From the NCBI GenBank assembly GCA_029938715.1, contig JAOZUK010000026.1:1-40484 (forward strand): DNA of 40,484 nt. The letters run 5' to 3'. How positions within the stretch are numbered: the first letter of the stretch is position 1; the number at the start of each line of letters is the position of its first letter. The notes beneath the pieces are model-generated. The model did no database searches and was not told the origin of the DNA. It saw only the letters and a program-made list of their open reading frames with translations. A program made the translations under genes and the position numbers. This DNA comes from Bacteroidales bacterium. GTDB taxonomy: Bacteria > Bacteroidota > Bacteroidia > Bacteroidales > GCA-2748055. Below are positions 9,652-18,425 of the stretch, piece after piece.

Positions 9652-10583
9652 AAGCGTTTAAAATTTTGTTTCACATACAAATCCATCAGGCGTTTACTGA
9701 ATTCATCCACATCAATATCTGTAGCAATCACACAATTGGGATCTCTGGCTTCATCAATAACCGTATGACCCTCATCATCAACATACATATATACTTCACG
9801 TGTTTCATACAGTTCCGGCCATAGAACCAGACCCAGGGCAGTACAATCCCACAAAATAGGTGTATGCCATTCTCCTGAATAGTTTAATTCCCAAAGACGA
9901 AGTAGTTCTGTAAGAGCATCGGTTAAGGGTGTATCTCTGGCCTCTACCTGCATGCATCGCTCTTTGTTCCATTTAATCGCACCGGCAACCTTTACTCCTG
10001 ATAGAGTTATATTATTATCGATATTGGATATAAAGGCCTGTGATGCTTCTATATCACCTATAACATTCCACTCTAAGGCCCCAAAGTGATAATCTCCAAA
10101 CATAGAGTATATATGCTTTGCATGCGATAATGCTTTACTATCTAACTCAATAATATCCTTCATGTTCGGCACAGGGCCTACGGTAAACAATATGACCTCT
10201 CCCGGGTATGCATTCAGAGTTTTTACAATAAATTCGGCAGCACTCTGCTCTTGAGACTCTATCTTTTTGAATCCCTTACCATATTCAAATTGTGGTGATG
10301 CACCATCTCCTGTTTTTCTGCCAATATATACCGGTATATGGTCCATGCCTGTCTCATAGAGCATGCGTAATGCAATGCGGCCACGGGCTTCTGTGTCTCC
10401 ATAGTCCATACATATACCCAGTATATCAAACTCATCCTGAGCTGCCAGCATCATTGCAACCGCAAAGGCATCATCAATATCACCACCAAGATCACAATCC
10501 AGGATAATTTTCTGCCTTTCCCCACCAAAACCCAGGTTGAATACCAACAAACCAAATAATATTAGTGATGCGATTCGTTTCAT
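9648..10583 (-). CDS. secreted nucleoside hydrolase-like protein (copy A), first gene of operon
   Basis: 311 residues with a signal peptide (MKRIASLILFGLLVFNLGFG). It has the calcium-binding signature DCDLGGDIDD (Asp29, 31, 37, 38), the VGPVPNM segment, EWNVIGDIEAS and a late Trp245-Asp246 pair in LWDCTALG. This is the nucleoside hydrolase fold. The family cleaves ribosides, but export and operon position ahead of GH172 argue for an extracellular glycoside substrate. It is clearly diverged from copies B and C, which share more sequence with each other. No gene is found upstream on the same strand for over 240 bases, so this should be the operon's promoter-proximal gene. I found no convincing TAnnTTTG box in the leader. 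Confidence 0.8.
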   Translation of the reverse strand: MKRIASLILFGLLVFNLGFGGERQKIILDCDLGGDIDDAFAVAMMLAAQDEFDILGICMDYGDTEARGRIALRMLYETGMDHIPVYIGRKTGDGASPQFEYGKGFKKIESQEQSAAEFIVKTLNAYPGEVILFTVGPVPNMKDIIELDSKALSHAKHIYSMFGDYHFGALEWNVIGDIEASQAFISNIDNNITLSGVKVAGAIKWNKERCMQVEARDTPLTDALTELLRLWELNYSGEWHTPILWDCTALGLVLWPELYETREVYMYVDDEGHTVIDEARDPNCVIATDIDVDEFSKRLMDLYVKQNFKRL

Positions 10584-10831
10584 CTGTTTAAGTTTTCAGA
10601 ATTAAGAATAAAGTGTCCGGAAATAAATCAACGTCAATTTAGCATTTCTATGAAAGTGGGACAATACATTATATGAGCCTAATTTTGTACTATTTGACTC
10701 AACAAATCGCATCCACTTATATACTTGGGCTACTCCATTCGCAGAACAGGCCAAGCAAAAGAGACAGCATAATGATGCGGTCAAATCTATATTGTGAGAT
10801 ATGGGTCAAAAACATAAGGGTCTGTGTATGG
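10584..10831. other. intergenic stretch with no recognisable gene
   Basis: This is the leader side of the first operon. A 60-codon minus-strand open frame exists here but has no domain-like sequence, and I see no convincing promoter box or hairpin. Confidence 0.4.
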
Positions 10832-11078
10832 TTAATTTTTCAAAAGCTTCTCCAGGAGATCTATATTCAATTCGTGGTCTGGTTCAAACTCTTTACTGTT
10901 CACATATTCAATCAGACTTGTACGTAGCTGCTGAGCGGCGGGACGATCCTGGAGGTCTGTATCAAGATCCATGGCACAGACCAGTAGTTTACCTTTTCCA
11001 ACCCTTGTTTCGAACAGGGTGCCCAGTTTTGCATTGCGATCGTAATTATCAATAATCTGTAAGATGGGCAAGAAATTG
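10832..11078 (-). pseudogene. C-terminal remnant of a GH2-type glycosidase
   Basis: About 80 codons translate to a tail with KLGTLFETRVGKGKLLVCAMDL, DRPAAQQLRTSLIEY and LLEKLL near the end. The same blocks occur in the C-terminal region of the intact GH2 enzyme of this window (KLSALMEARVGNGAIMICNIDL, ETANQLLRSILSY, LVEELL), so this is the tail of a GH2-like enzyme that has lost its catalytic part. Sequence is well diverged from the intact copy, so it is not a recent duplicate of it. The remnant is open upstream to about 11078, where recognisable similarity stops shortly before the tandem repeats of the ATPase gene. Confidence 0.7.
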
Positions 11079-11123
11079 CCAACGGTTTACTAGCTTTCAG
11101 AGTCCTATTTCACAATGAATTCC

Positions 11124-11192
11124 ACTAACGAAAGGTGTTGTTGTTTACTAACGAATATATATGTTGTTTACTAACGAAAGGTATTGTATATT
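11124..11192 (+). repeat. three tandem 23-bp repeats upstream of DUF4143 ATPase
   Basis: ACTAACGAA recurs at 11124, 11147 and 11170, an exact 23-bp period. Copies 1 and 2 both end GTTGTTT; copies 1 and 3 share ACTAACGAAAGGT. The third copy runs into the promoter -7 box. Even spacing just ahead of a start codon suggests binding sites for a regulator, possibly autoregulatory. Confidence 0.8.
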
Positions 11193-11194
11193 TG
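11164..11194 (+). promoter_or_regulatory. Bacteroidota-type promoter of the DUF4143 ATPase, apparently leaderless
   Basis: TTG at 11164-11166 and TATATTTG at 11187-11194 are separated by 20 bases, matching the -33/-7 pattern of the Bacteroidota housekeeping sigma factor. Transcription would begin about 5-7 bases downstream, at or next to the ATG at 11199, leaving no room for a leader. The elements lie inside the tandem repeats, so a protein bound there would block transcription. Confidence 0.6.
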
Positions 11195-11198
11195 AAGA

Positions 11199-12407
11199 AT
11201 GATACTGAAATCAGAAATAGAAGAAATAGCTCAATCGCAAAAGAAGAAAATAATTACCAGAGATTTGGGCATTGCCAGAATCGTTGATTGGACATTACCT
11301 GACACCCGCTCACATGCGCTGATCCTTACAGGAATTCGACGCTGTGGGAAAAGCACTTTCATGTATCAGTTAATGAAAAAGACCGGAGAGAATTGTTTCT
11401 TTCTCAACCTTGATGATCCTCGACTTTATGGGTTTGATCTTAATGATTTTTCGCGAGTACATGAGATAATTTCAGAAGGCACATACAAATATCTATTCTT
11501 TGATGAAGTTCAGCTAGTTGATAAATGGGAACGTTTTATTCGTCAGCTAGTTGATCTTCAGGAGTACTATGTTGTATTATCCGGATCCAATGCCTCTATG
11601 CTAAGCAGTGAATTAGGTACACACCTGAGTGGACGGCATATAAGCAAAGAGCTGTTTCCTTTTTCGTACGAGGAGTTTATAAACTGTACAGAAGCTCAAA
11701 GAGGGATAGATACTACAATAGCTTTTTTAGAAACCGGAGGATTTCCTGCATATGTAAAAACTAAATATCCTGAAATGCTTTCCGAAGTATTGAATGATAT
11801 CATTTACCGGGATATTTGTGTGCGTTTTGGTGTAAGAAATCACAAAGCCCTGCAACAGCTCTCTATCTATCTAATTTCAAATGTCGGCAAACTAATGACA
11901 GCCAATAGCTTGCGTAAGGTGCTGCCGGTGGCTTCAACTAGCACGATGATGGAGTATCTGAACTATTTTGAAAATGCTTACCTCGCTTTCTATGTCCCCA
12001 GATTTAGTTATTCTTACAGAAAGCAAATCCAGAACCCTCGTAAAATATACGCAATTGATACAGGTATGGTATCGGTAAATTCCAGATCATTCAGCAATGA
12101 TGTTGGCAGGAAATTTGAAAACATGGTCTATCTCTCTTTGCGAAGAAGGTACAATGAAGTATTCTATTTCTCTGAGAAAGGTGAGTGCGATTTTGTGTTT
12201 TGCAAAAATGGAAATCCGGAGGGTCTGATACAGGTTTGCCTCACGCTTACAAGGGATAACCTGAAGCGGGAATTGGATGGTCTGTATGAAGCCATGGATT
12301 ACTTTAAGATCAAACAGGGTCTGATTATCACACTGGAGCAGGAAGACCAATTTATGAAAAATGATATGGAAGTTGTTGTGAAGCCTTATCATCAATGGGA
12401 ATCCTAA
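11199..12407 (+). CDS. AAA ATPase with C-terminal DUF4143 nuclease-like domain
   Basis: 402 residues. The N-terminal AAA_14 domain has a Walker A motif in GIRRCGKS (residues 45-52) and Walker B in YLFFDEVQ (Asp102-Glu103), followed by a sensor segment VVLSGSNASML. The C-terminal DUF4143 part contains DTGMVSV and a restriction-endonuclease-like segment GECDFVF then GLIQVCLTL, where QVC stands in place of the classical E-x-K. These proteins are widespread in Bacteroidota and often scattered like selfish genes; no biochemical role is established. It stands alone, between a GH2 remnant and a GH78 pseudogene, opposite in direction to both flanking operons. Next Met is about 55 residues downstream and beyond Walker A, so ATG 11199 must be the start despite the lack of a leader. 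Confidence 0.88.
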   Translation: MILKSEIEEIAQSQKKKIITRDLGIARIVDWTLPDTRSHALILTGIRRCGKSTFMYQLMKKTGENCFFLNLDDPRLYGFDLNDFSRVHEIISEGTYKYLFFDEVQLVDKWERFIRQLVDLQEYYVVLSGSNASMLSSELGTHLSGRHISKELFPFSYEEFINCTEAQRGIDTTIAFLETGGFPAYVKTKYPEMLSEVLNDIIYRDICVRFGVRNHKALQQLSIYLISNVGKLMTANSLRKVLPVASTSTMMEYLNYFENAYLAFYVPRFSYSYRKQIQNPRKIYAIDTGMVSVNSRSFSNDVGRKFENMVYLSLRRRYNEVFYFSEKGECDFVFCKNGNPEGLIQVCLTLTRDNLKRELDGLYEAMDYFKIKQGLIITLEQEDQFMKNDMEVVVKPYHQWES

Positions 12408-12464
12408 TTGAACTCAAGCCTTGTGCAGATCGATAGAAGTCATATTCCCATTGAAGATACATAG

Positions 12465-12629
12465 TTAGGGAATCTCCGGCTCAGGGTTTTCTGAAACTAC
12501 GCTTCGAATCTTCACATTATCCACCAGGAATACAGCAGGATCCAACAGCGGTTTATCGCTTCCTGTCTCTATCGTTCCGCGGTTGGAATCGGATTGCTCT
12601 TCTTCTTTGTTCCACCTAAAGTCCTCGGG
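12465..12629 (-). pseudogene. C-terminal remnant of an unidentified secreted protein
   Basis: An open frame of about 54 codons ends at TAA 12465-12467. Its translation includes PEDFRWNKEEEQ and ends PAVFLVDNVKIRSV plus a short acidic tail, which looks like the last strand of a beta-sandwich domain. It is out of frame with, and overlaps by 14 bases, the GH78 remnant upstream, so it is probably a separate fragment joined by deletion. I do not recognise its parent family. Confidence 0.35.
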
Positions 12630-12972
12630 CTTCTTTAACCTTTATACGCACCCAGCCGGCATAGTTTTGTCCAAGGTCGTATACATACTTTCCTCCATCC
12701 AGTTCATGGAAATTTTCAGGCAATAATTCCTTTCGAAACAAGGGCGTTGAAGCAGCATTTGAATAATCGCAGCTAATCCACCGGGCCTCCCAGTCGGCCG
12801 GATCTAAGATCCCCATGCTCCATTTCGCTGGCTCACTCCAGGGGAAAATGTCTCCCTGATTATCCCAAACCCTTACTTTCCAGAAATAAGCCTCCCCTGA
12901 TGCATCGTACCCTGGTCTTTTGAGAGTACTACCCAGGATAGCTCAGGATTCCTTTCATCAATTCCAAGAGGG
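12616..12972 (-). pseudogene. GH78 alpha-L-rhamnosidase remnant with internal deletions
   Basis: The N-terminal GH78 region can be read in pieces. LCPLGIDERNPELSWVV (high-coordinate end) is followed, after a frame change and missing sequence, by EAYFWKVRVWDNQGDIFPWS, then ILDPADWEARWIS and PLFRKEL. It jumps directly to DGGKYVYDLGQNYAGWVRIK, which in the intact GH78 at 22258-25008 lies about 190 residues further on (GIWVDAGTQLAGWLRIK). It ends at TAG 12616-12618. The catalytic (alpha/alpha)6 barrel is absent. At least two deletions and one frameshift are therefore needed, so this is a decayed gene rather than a sequencing slip. The high-coordinate end abuts an oppositely oriented gene fragment at about 12975. 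Confidence 0.8.
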
Positions 12973-12980
12973 CAAAGATA

Positions 12981-13970
12981 GTGGGTAGTGTAGTGTATGG
13001 AATGCTTATGTACCATCACTATTTTCCGGAAAATGATACTTCATTGCTTATCGCCCGTTATGCTACCGATTATCTGATTGAGACAGCTGAACCAGCCGGA
13101 GCCCCGCTCGCTTATTTTCCGCAGGTATACGAAGGAGAGGCAGTAACCGCTGGAAGATTCGGAGAAGAAATAATTACGATGGAACCTGCTGTTACCGCGA
13201 CCATCTTTTTGCATTTGTTTGATGCTACAAAGGATCCAAAATACTTTCTGGCAGCCACAAACATAGCCGACACCTATGCCAATAATCAGTTACCAAACGG
13301 CACATGGTATATCAGGATAAACAAAGAAACTGGAGAACCTGCTTCACCAACATTATGTATCCCCATTGGTATAGTCGATTTTATCTCCATACTTATTGAT
13401 AAATACCACCAGGAACAATACCGTGGGATGATTCAACCCGCCATAAAATGGATCATGGACAATCCTGTACAAACATTTGACTGGACCGGTCAATTTGAGG
13501 ATTATGCAGCGGCTTCTCCCTATGAAAATCTGACCAAATACGAAGCTGCATGATTTGCACAATATCTTCTGGAGCATCAGGATGAAGACGATACTTACAT
13601 TCCGCTGGCGAAAGAATTAATTGCATTTTGCGAGGACCAGTTTATCTTTTGGGAAACGCCGGAGATCTACGATTCATGGGGCACCCTGGCCAACCGATGG
13701 GTAGTTCCCTGTACTGCAGAACAATTCCAGGGGTATGTTCCTGTGGATGCAAGCAGCGACCACATGGTATTCACTTTTCTTAAGGCTTATGAATGTATAG
13801 GGGATCCGATTTATCGGGAGAAAGCCATTGCACTGGCAAATACAATTGTAAATATCCAACACGAAGATGGTAAGATTCCAACATTTCTCACTCCAACCCT
13901 GCCAGAATTCTGGCATAACTGCATGGTGGCAAGTTTAATGATGCTGGAAAAAATGACAACCCTTGACTGA
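12981..13970 (+). pseudogene. (alpha/alpha)-barrel secreted-enzyme-like gene, 5'-truncated and interrupted by TGA
   Basis: A single reading frame of 330 codons is interrupted once by TGA at 13551-13553: the frame reads ...NLTKYEAA, stop, FAQYLLEHQDEDDTYIP... and continues to TGA 13968-13970. Helix-rich repeats with conserved aromatic and glycine turns (FGEEIITMEPAVTATIFLHLF, TGQFEDYAAASPYENLTKYE, TLANRWVVPCTAEQF) suggest a six-hairpin or (alpha/alpha)6 toroid fold, seen in many glycosidases and polysaccharide lyases. The TGA sits where TGG (Trp) would fit. The frame is open upstream of the GTG at 12981 without signal peptide or proper start, and it abuts the GH78 remnant, so the 5' end is also lost. 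The specific family is not recognised. Confidence 0.65.
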
Positions 13971-14060
13971 CTACAAAAGATATGCAGTCAGCACTTACCG
14001 CGTGGGGAGGTCGGATTCCTCTTTGAAGATCTTTAAGAATAGTTACTGAAGGAAATTATT

Positions 14061-15149
14061 TTAATCGGGAATAAAAAGTGGCAGATCCAGCCACGCCAGA
14101 CCTATATGTCGTTTCATATGGCTCGTGCTGTTTCCACCTGGGGCATCGTAAAACAAAGCCAACCGGTGGCCAATCTGAACAACCGATGGCAGCCCAATGC
14201 ACTTCTTTGACCAGGTACAATTTTGACCATCTAATACAACTGCCTTATTCTCAGCATCCCATTGGTTCAGATCTTTGCTCCAGTATACCCAGATGGCATC
14301 GGTGTATTCTCCTTCATCAATGCCAATATGGTTGGTGAACAGAAACCAGGTCTCAATACTTTCCTCGTAATATAATGTGGAGTTCTCTATCTGCTCTTCA
14401 ATAGGAACCATGGGTTGTGGGTCAGGAATCCACGGACCATCCAGGTCCTTGGTCCTGGCAATACCCAGCGTGCGCTGAACAGATGGATTTCCTGGCTTCT
14501 GAGTTGTAGCACTGAAGAACTGAAGATACTCGTCATTGTTCTTGATGACCATACCAGGACTGGCGGTGATGGAATAATAGGTGTCAGGACTGGTTCGGAA
14601 AGGCACAACATCCTTCTGTTTGAGCCACGGACCTGCAGCACTTTTTCCTTTGGCCTTCATGGTGAGATAGGGAAATGAAGGAATCAGATCAGGCGCGTCG
14701 CTAACATTAGGTGTTCCCAGATAGAACATATGCCATTCCTCTCCGTCAAAATAAGTAACACCATAGGAAGCCGACTTCGAGTCCTCTTCATCAGGTTTAC
14801 CGAAATCGAGGATGGGGCCTCTCTTTTCCCAGGCTAAAAGATCCTTGCTTACAGCCTGAGAACAGAGCCATCCTTTAGGTCCTGCTGCGTCGTAGTGCAG
14901 ATAATAGGTGCCATCTGCCTCGAACACCCATGCGTCGCGGGCACCGAGGAGGTCGCATTTGTCCGGTCCATCTCCGTACCTGAGTACAATTCCATGGTCC
15001 TTTGCATCCATCCTCAGCGTGGCCGCCGGTCTGCCATCACGGTATTTCTTTATACCGGCCTGTTTTTTGTTCTCTTCTGATTGCGCTGCAACTGATGTTA
15101 TTGCAGCAAATAAAATCAAAGCAACACGTATTATCTTTGTCACTATCAT
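14061..15149 (-). CDS. secreted GH43/GH32-like five-bladed beta-propeller protein
   Basis: 362 residues from ATG 15149; a GTG at 15164 would add five residues. A signal peptide follows (IIRVALILFAAITSVAAQ). The body alternates WYLHYD- and FYLG-type blade strands: DAWVFEADGTYYLHYDAAG, DGEEWHMFYLGTPN, YLQFFSATTQ, WFLFTNHIG and HRLALFYDAPGG. Such repeats are typical of the GH43/GH32/GH117 clan of furanosidases and related enzymes. ARDAW is a candidate for the first acidic residue of the active site. It is the last gene of the second operon, 21 bases after the GH106 gene. Substrate cannot be assigned; arabinofuranose or galactose derivatives are usual in related families. Confidence 0.7.
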   Translation of the reverse strand: MIVTKIIRVALILFAAITSVAAQSEENKKQAGIKKYRDGRPAATLRMDAKDHGIVLRYGDGPDKCDLLGARDAWVFEADGTYYLHYDAAGPKGWLCSQAVSKDLLAWEKRGPILDFGKPDEEDSKSASYGVTYFDGEEWHMFYLGTPNVSDAPDLIPSFPYLTMKAKGKSAAGPWLKQKDVVPFRTSPDTYYSITASPGMVIKNNDEYLQFFSATTQKPGNPSVQRTLGIARTKDLDGPWIPDPQPMVPIEEQIENSTLYYEESIETWFLFTNHIGIDEGEYTDAIWVYWSKDLNQWDAENKAVVLDGQNCTWSKKCIGLPSVVQIGHRLALFYDAPGGNSTSHMKRHIGLAWLDLPLFIPD

Positions 15150-15170
15150 AATATCTCTTTTCACTTGCCC

Positions 15171-18100
15171 TTACTTAATCACTTCTATGGTTACCGGTCC
15201 CATTAGGCCCGATGGGGTAAGTGCTTCGCCCTCTTTCAGATCTGCCACCGTGTAGGTAGTATACCGATCTGCTTCTGGAAGGTACATATCCCCAACCATG
15301 CGGTTCCTCCATACATTCACCACCTCAACCTGCAGTTGGTTTGTACCGGCTACAAGCAATTCTTTTGCATTCAGTCGGTAGGGTGCCATCCACGCTACGC
15401 CCAGATCCTCTCCATTGAGTTTTACCTGTGCCATCACACCTACTTCACCCAGGTTCAGGAACATGTCCCCTTCGGGGATTTCACCCATAGTGAATTCTGT
15501 TGTATAGGTGGCTGTTCCGGAATAGTACTTCATGTGATCATCCGGTGACTCGGTCCAGCTGGAAAGCTCTACAAATTTCACAGGATCGCTTGGGCCAAAC
15601 TCCTTATTCTCAAATTCAACGGTCCATTCTGAATCAAGTGCAGTCAGCAGCTCGGGTTGGGGAGAATTCTCCCCATATCCTGCCCCGGTAGTCTCATTGC
15701 TGCCTGAAGAAAAGACAATAAAGCAACTTTCATGCTTCTGCATGGCCAATGGAATGGTGGTTCGGGATCCATCATCTGTGTAGTCATTGAGCTGTCGGAT
15801 CTCACCGGTGACTGCATCCCACAATTGAGGCTGAAGTCCCGATACCCTGAATGAGGGCTCAAAACTCAATACACCATCTCCCTGGTTGGTGAGGAAATAG
15901 ATCTCCATACCAGGCATGGTGCGGTGGGTCCATAAAAACGGCGCCTCAGCGGGATAGACCACATCACCAGGAACCTGGATAAAATCAAGTGCCTCCTGAA
16001 GACCCATACCATCCAGCACATAACCCTCTCCTACTGCATTTTCAAGCTTTCCACTTGTGTGGGATTCGCCCCACATGCGGTTGGCAATATCCAGGATATC
16101 CCGGTCACACTGAGGATAATTGTGAAGGCTGGGTGACTTCAGCGGTTTGCCTCCAAGGATGGTTCCACCTGCCTGCACCAACTCTTCCATTTTGGCCAGA
16201 ACATTAGGCCTCATATTTGAATTTTCTGGCAAAACAAGAATGGAGTAGGTCAAACCGTCTGGCAGAACAAATTTGCCATTTTCAACCGAAAGTCTATCGA
16301 GGATCACTTCGGCGTTGATATAGTCGTAGGAGTATCCTACAGGAAGATCAGGATCTTTGGTACCCGTCATTTTCGGAGCATCTTCGCCAATAAAATAGAG
16401 TACATCGGCGGCGTATTTACCCTGTTGAAGCATGTGCTGACACCTGCGGGTATAATCCACCCATGCCGAACCCTGGTCAAACCATGTATTCAGACGGTTA
16501 AATTCGGTGGAGAACCAGGCATTGACTCCGGGAGCCTCTTCACGGGGCTGTTGAATGTACAGGTGGTACACATAATGGTTGATCCCTTCTGTCCAGCTCC
16601 AGTCACCCCTCTTTTTCAACAGGGCCGGATGGCGTTTATAGGATTGCTGTCCCGCAGTGAAAGCTTCCGCAGAGGTAATGGGCTTTCCATACATATGTGC
16701 AGCAGAGGATCCTGATTTGCATTCTATATCGCCCAGGCTTCCTTCGTTCCAGAACTCGCCGGCTACCAGGTCGCTTTGACCACCATACATCAGGAATTCA
16801 CCTGGATATCCCCAGTGCCCATAGGGCTCCAACCAGGTCTTAAGTCCGTATTCATTGGCCACTTTACGCAAACCTCCCACATATTCGTAAGCCACATCAT
16901 CTGCTACGGAACGACGAAGGTCCCAGAGGAAACGATCCGACTCTTCCACGCTTCCAACCACACGACCAGAGATAACCGGCAGGTACTTTACCGGATCATA
17001 TCCAAACTTCTTCTGGAACTTTGCAGCATACCCATCGGTCCAGTTCTGTGAACCCATCTCATAGCTGTCGGCGATCAGGTATTTCAGGGCCGGCCGGCTC
17101 TCTTCTGGAATCCTTTTAATGATCTCTGCCATATATTGTTCAAAGTGGAATCGGGCCAGCTCAGAACTGGCTTTGTCTAACTCGTAGCCTTTACCCTGTG
17201 GGGCAGCCGGTGAATTTTCTGTCCCTGTGGGAGTCATTCCAATCCGCAATACGGTCCATTCTCCTTCTGGCACATCTACCACGGTCAATAAACCATTGGC
17301 ATCCATCTGATCACTGATGTCATGCACCTCTGAAATCAACATATTCTGATCTGTAATGGCTTCCTGGGATTCCCACAGGTAAGTATTGAATTCGGGAAAA
17401 GGTGTGGGGTGCATCTTTCCCAGAGATTTTTCGATGTAGTTCTCCAAAACCTGGGCTTCCGTGATCCGAATCTCGGCAAAACCAGCTGCAGACAATAAAC
17501 GTCCGGCTCCTGCGGCCGCATCCCAGCTTGCACTTGTGGCATTGGTGCATACCAGCCTATATGCTTTTGCATCCGTTTCAGGAATAGATATAGCTAATGG
17601 ACCGTGGGTTACCGGCCCTACGTTTACTCCACTGTTGCTGCGATCAAACACAAAGGATTTAATGGTTTTATAAGCTCCGTCTACCTGGGCCTGTAGCTCC
17701 ACATTGCATTTAAAAACGGGGGTTGCGGGTGTAAGAACAATGCTTCGGGCTGTGATGGACTTTGCTGAAGAGATATCTACTACAAATGGATCTTTGTTGC
17801 TCCTTTTAAAGAGTACATTCCGCTTTGAAATATAATTTTCCTCAGATGCTATTTTTTGAAATCCAAGCACATAGGTATCCTGAAACTCATCCGCTGGTTT
17901 TGGCAACTTTACAGAAATCGTACCGCCTCCCTGAACTGTTGTTTCGGAGTAAACCAGGTGACGCATGGCCTTGTCATAGGTGACCCAGGGACCGCCGCTC
18001 TGGCTCCATCCGGGACAGTTAAACATACCTATATCAATACCAATTCGATGGCCCTCATTAACTACGTGAACCATGGCATCCCACCATTCATCGCTGAACA

Positions 18101-18410
18101 GGGGTACAGGACCATCCACTTCATCCGGATTGATGTTACCGATCAGGACCGCTCCCAATCCAAACTCCTTCATGGCTTCCAGGTCCTTGGTGATTCCCTC
18201 TTTGGAGATATCATCCCCTATCCAGTAGTAGTAACACCAGGGTTTATTGGTATCGGCTGGAGTGATAAATCCCTCCTGGATGTTATCATAAACCTCCTGT
18301 GATATCTGTACCGGGCGGGTACAAAATGCAAAGGTCAGGGATATTGCGAGCAAAATGGAAAGCCTGAAAATATTTCCTGTGTAATCCGAATTCCGTTTCA
18401 TAATCTTCAT
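15171..18410 (-). CDS. GH106 alpha-L-rhamnosidase-like protein
   Basis: 1079 residues. The start has a long positive N-region and a hydrophobic segment (FRLSILLAISLTFAFCT); FAFC is a poor lipobox, so either lipoprotein or plain Sec export is possible. The catalytic part shows GH106 hallmarks: PWCYYYWIGDDISKEGITKD, GLGAVLIGNINPDEVDGPVP, FNCPGWSQSGGPWV, then EGINHYVYHLYIQQPREEAPG. The C-terminal jelly-roll (LDSEWTVEFENKEFGPSDPV, WMAPYRLNAKELLVAG, NVWRNRMVGD) is complete. It removes alpha-L-rhamnose from a polysaccharide or oligosaccharide. It lies 15 bases after the sulfatase stop, in an operon with GH78, suggesting both enzymes work on different rhamnose linkages of one glycan. Diverged from the GH106 of the first operon. 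Confidence 0.87.
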   Translation of the reverse strand: MKIMKRNSDYTGNIFRLSILLAISLTFAFCTRPVQISQEVYDNIQEGFITPADTNKPWCYYYWIGDDISKEGITKDLEAMKEFGLGAVLIGNINPDEVDGPVPLFSDEWWDAMVHVVNEGHRIGIDIGMFNCPGWSQSGGPWVTYDKAMRHLVYSETTVQGGGTISVKLPKPADEFQDTYVLGFQKIASEENYISKRNVLFKRSNKDPFVVDISSAKSITARSIVLTPATPVFKCNVELQAQVDGAYKTIKSFVFDRSNSGVNVGPVTHGPLAISIPETDAKAYRLVCTNATSASWDAAAGAGRLLSAAGFAEIRITEAQVLENYIEKSLGKMHPTPFPEFNTYLWESQEAITDQNMLISEVHDISDQMDANGLLTVVDVPEGEWTVLRIGMTPTGTENSPAAPQGKGYELDKASSELARFHFEQYMAEIIKRIPEESRPALKYLIADSYEMGSQNWTDGYAAKFQKKFGYDPVKYLPVISGRVVGSVEESDRFLWDLRRSVADDVAYEYVGGLRKVANEYGLKTWLEPYGHWGYPGEFLMYGGQSDLVAGEFWNEGSLGDIECKSGSSAAHMYGKPITSAEAFTAGQQSYKRHPALLKKRGDWSWTEGINHYVYHLYIQQPREEAPGVNAWFSTEFNRLNTWFDQGSAWVDYTRRCQHMLQQGKYAADVLYFIGEDAPKMTGTKDPDLPVGYSYDYINAEVILDRLSVENGKFVLPDGLTYSILVLPENSNMRPNVLAKMEELVQAGGTILGGKPLKSPSLHNYPQCDRDILDIANRMWGESHTSGKLENAVGEGYVLDGMGLQEALDFIQVPGDVVYPAEAPFLWTHRTMPGMEIYFLTNQGDGVLSFEPSFRVSGLQPQLWDAVTGEIRQLNDYTDDGSRTTIPLAMQKHESCFIVFSSGSNETTGAGYGENSPQPELLTALDSEWTVEFENKEFGPSDPVKFVELSSWTESPDDHMKYYSGTATYTTEFTMGEIPEGDMFLNLGEVGVMAQVKLNGEDLGVAWMAPYRLNAKELLVAGTNQLQVEVVNVWRNRMVGDMYLPEADRYTTYTVADLKEGEALTPSGLMGPVTIEVIK

Positions 18411-18425
18411 TTATGTGAGTTATAT

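Noticed and set aside
7184-10583. Nucleoside salvage operon
   Set aside because: All nucleoside-hydrolase homologues carry export signals and neighbours are glycosidases; no kinases or nucleoside transporters are present.
10602-10784. 60-codon minus-strand open frame
   Set aside because: No domain-like sequence or start context; probably chance.
11124-11192. CRISPR array
   Set aside because: The repeats are directly tandem with no spacers, only three copies, and sit in a promoter.
13551-13553. Selenocysteine or recoded TGA
   Set aside because: No SECIS-like hairpin was seen immediately downstream, TGA is an ordinary stop in several neighbours, and the gene is also 5'-truncated.
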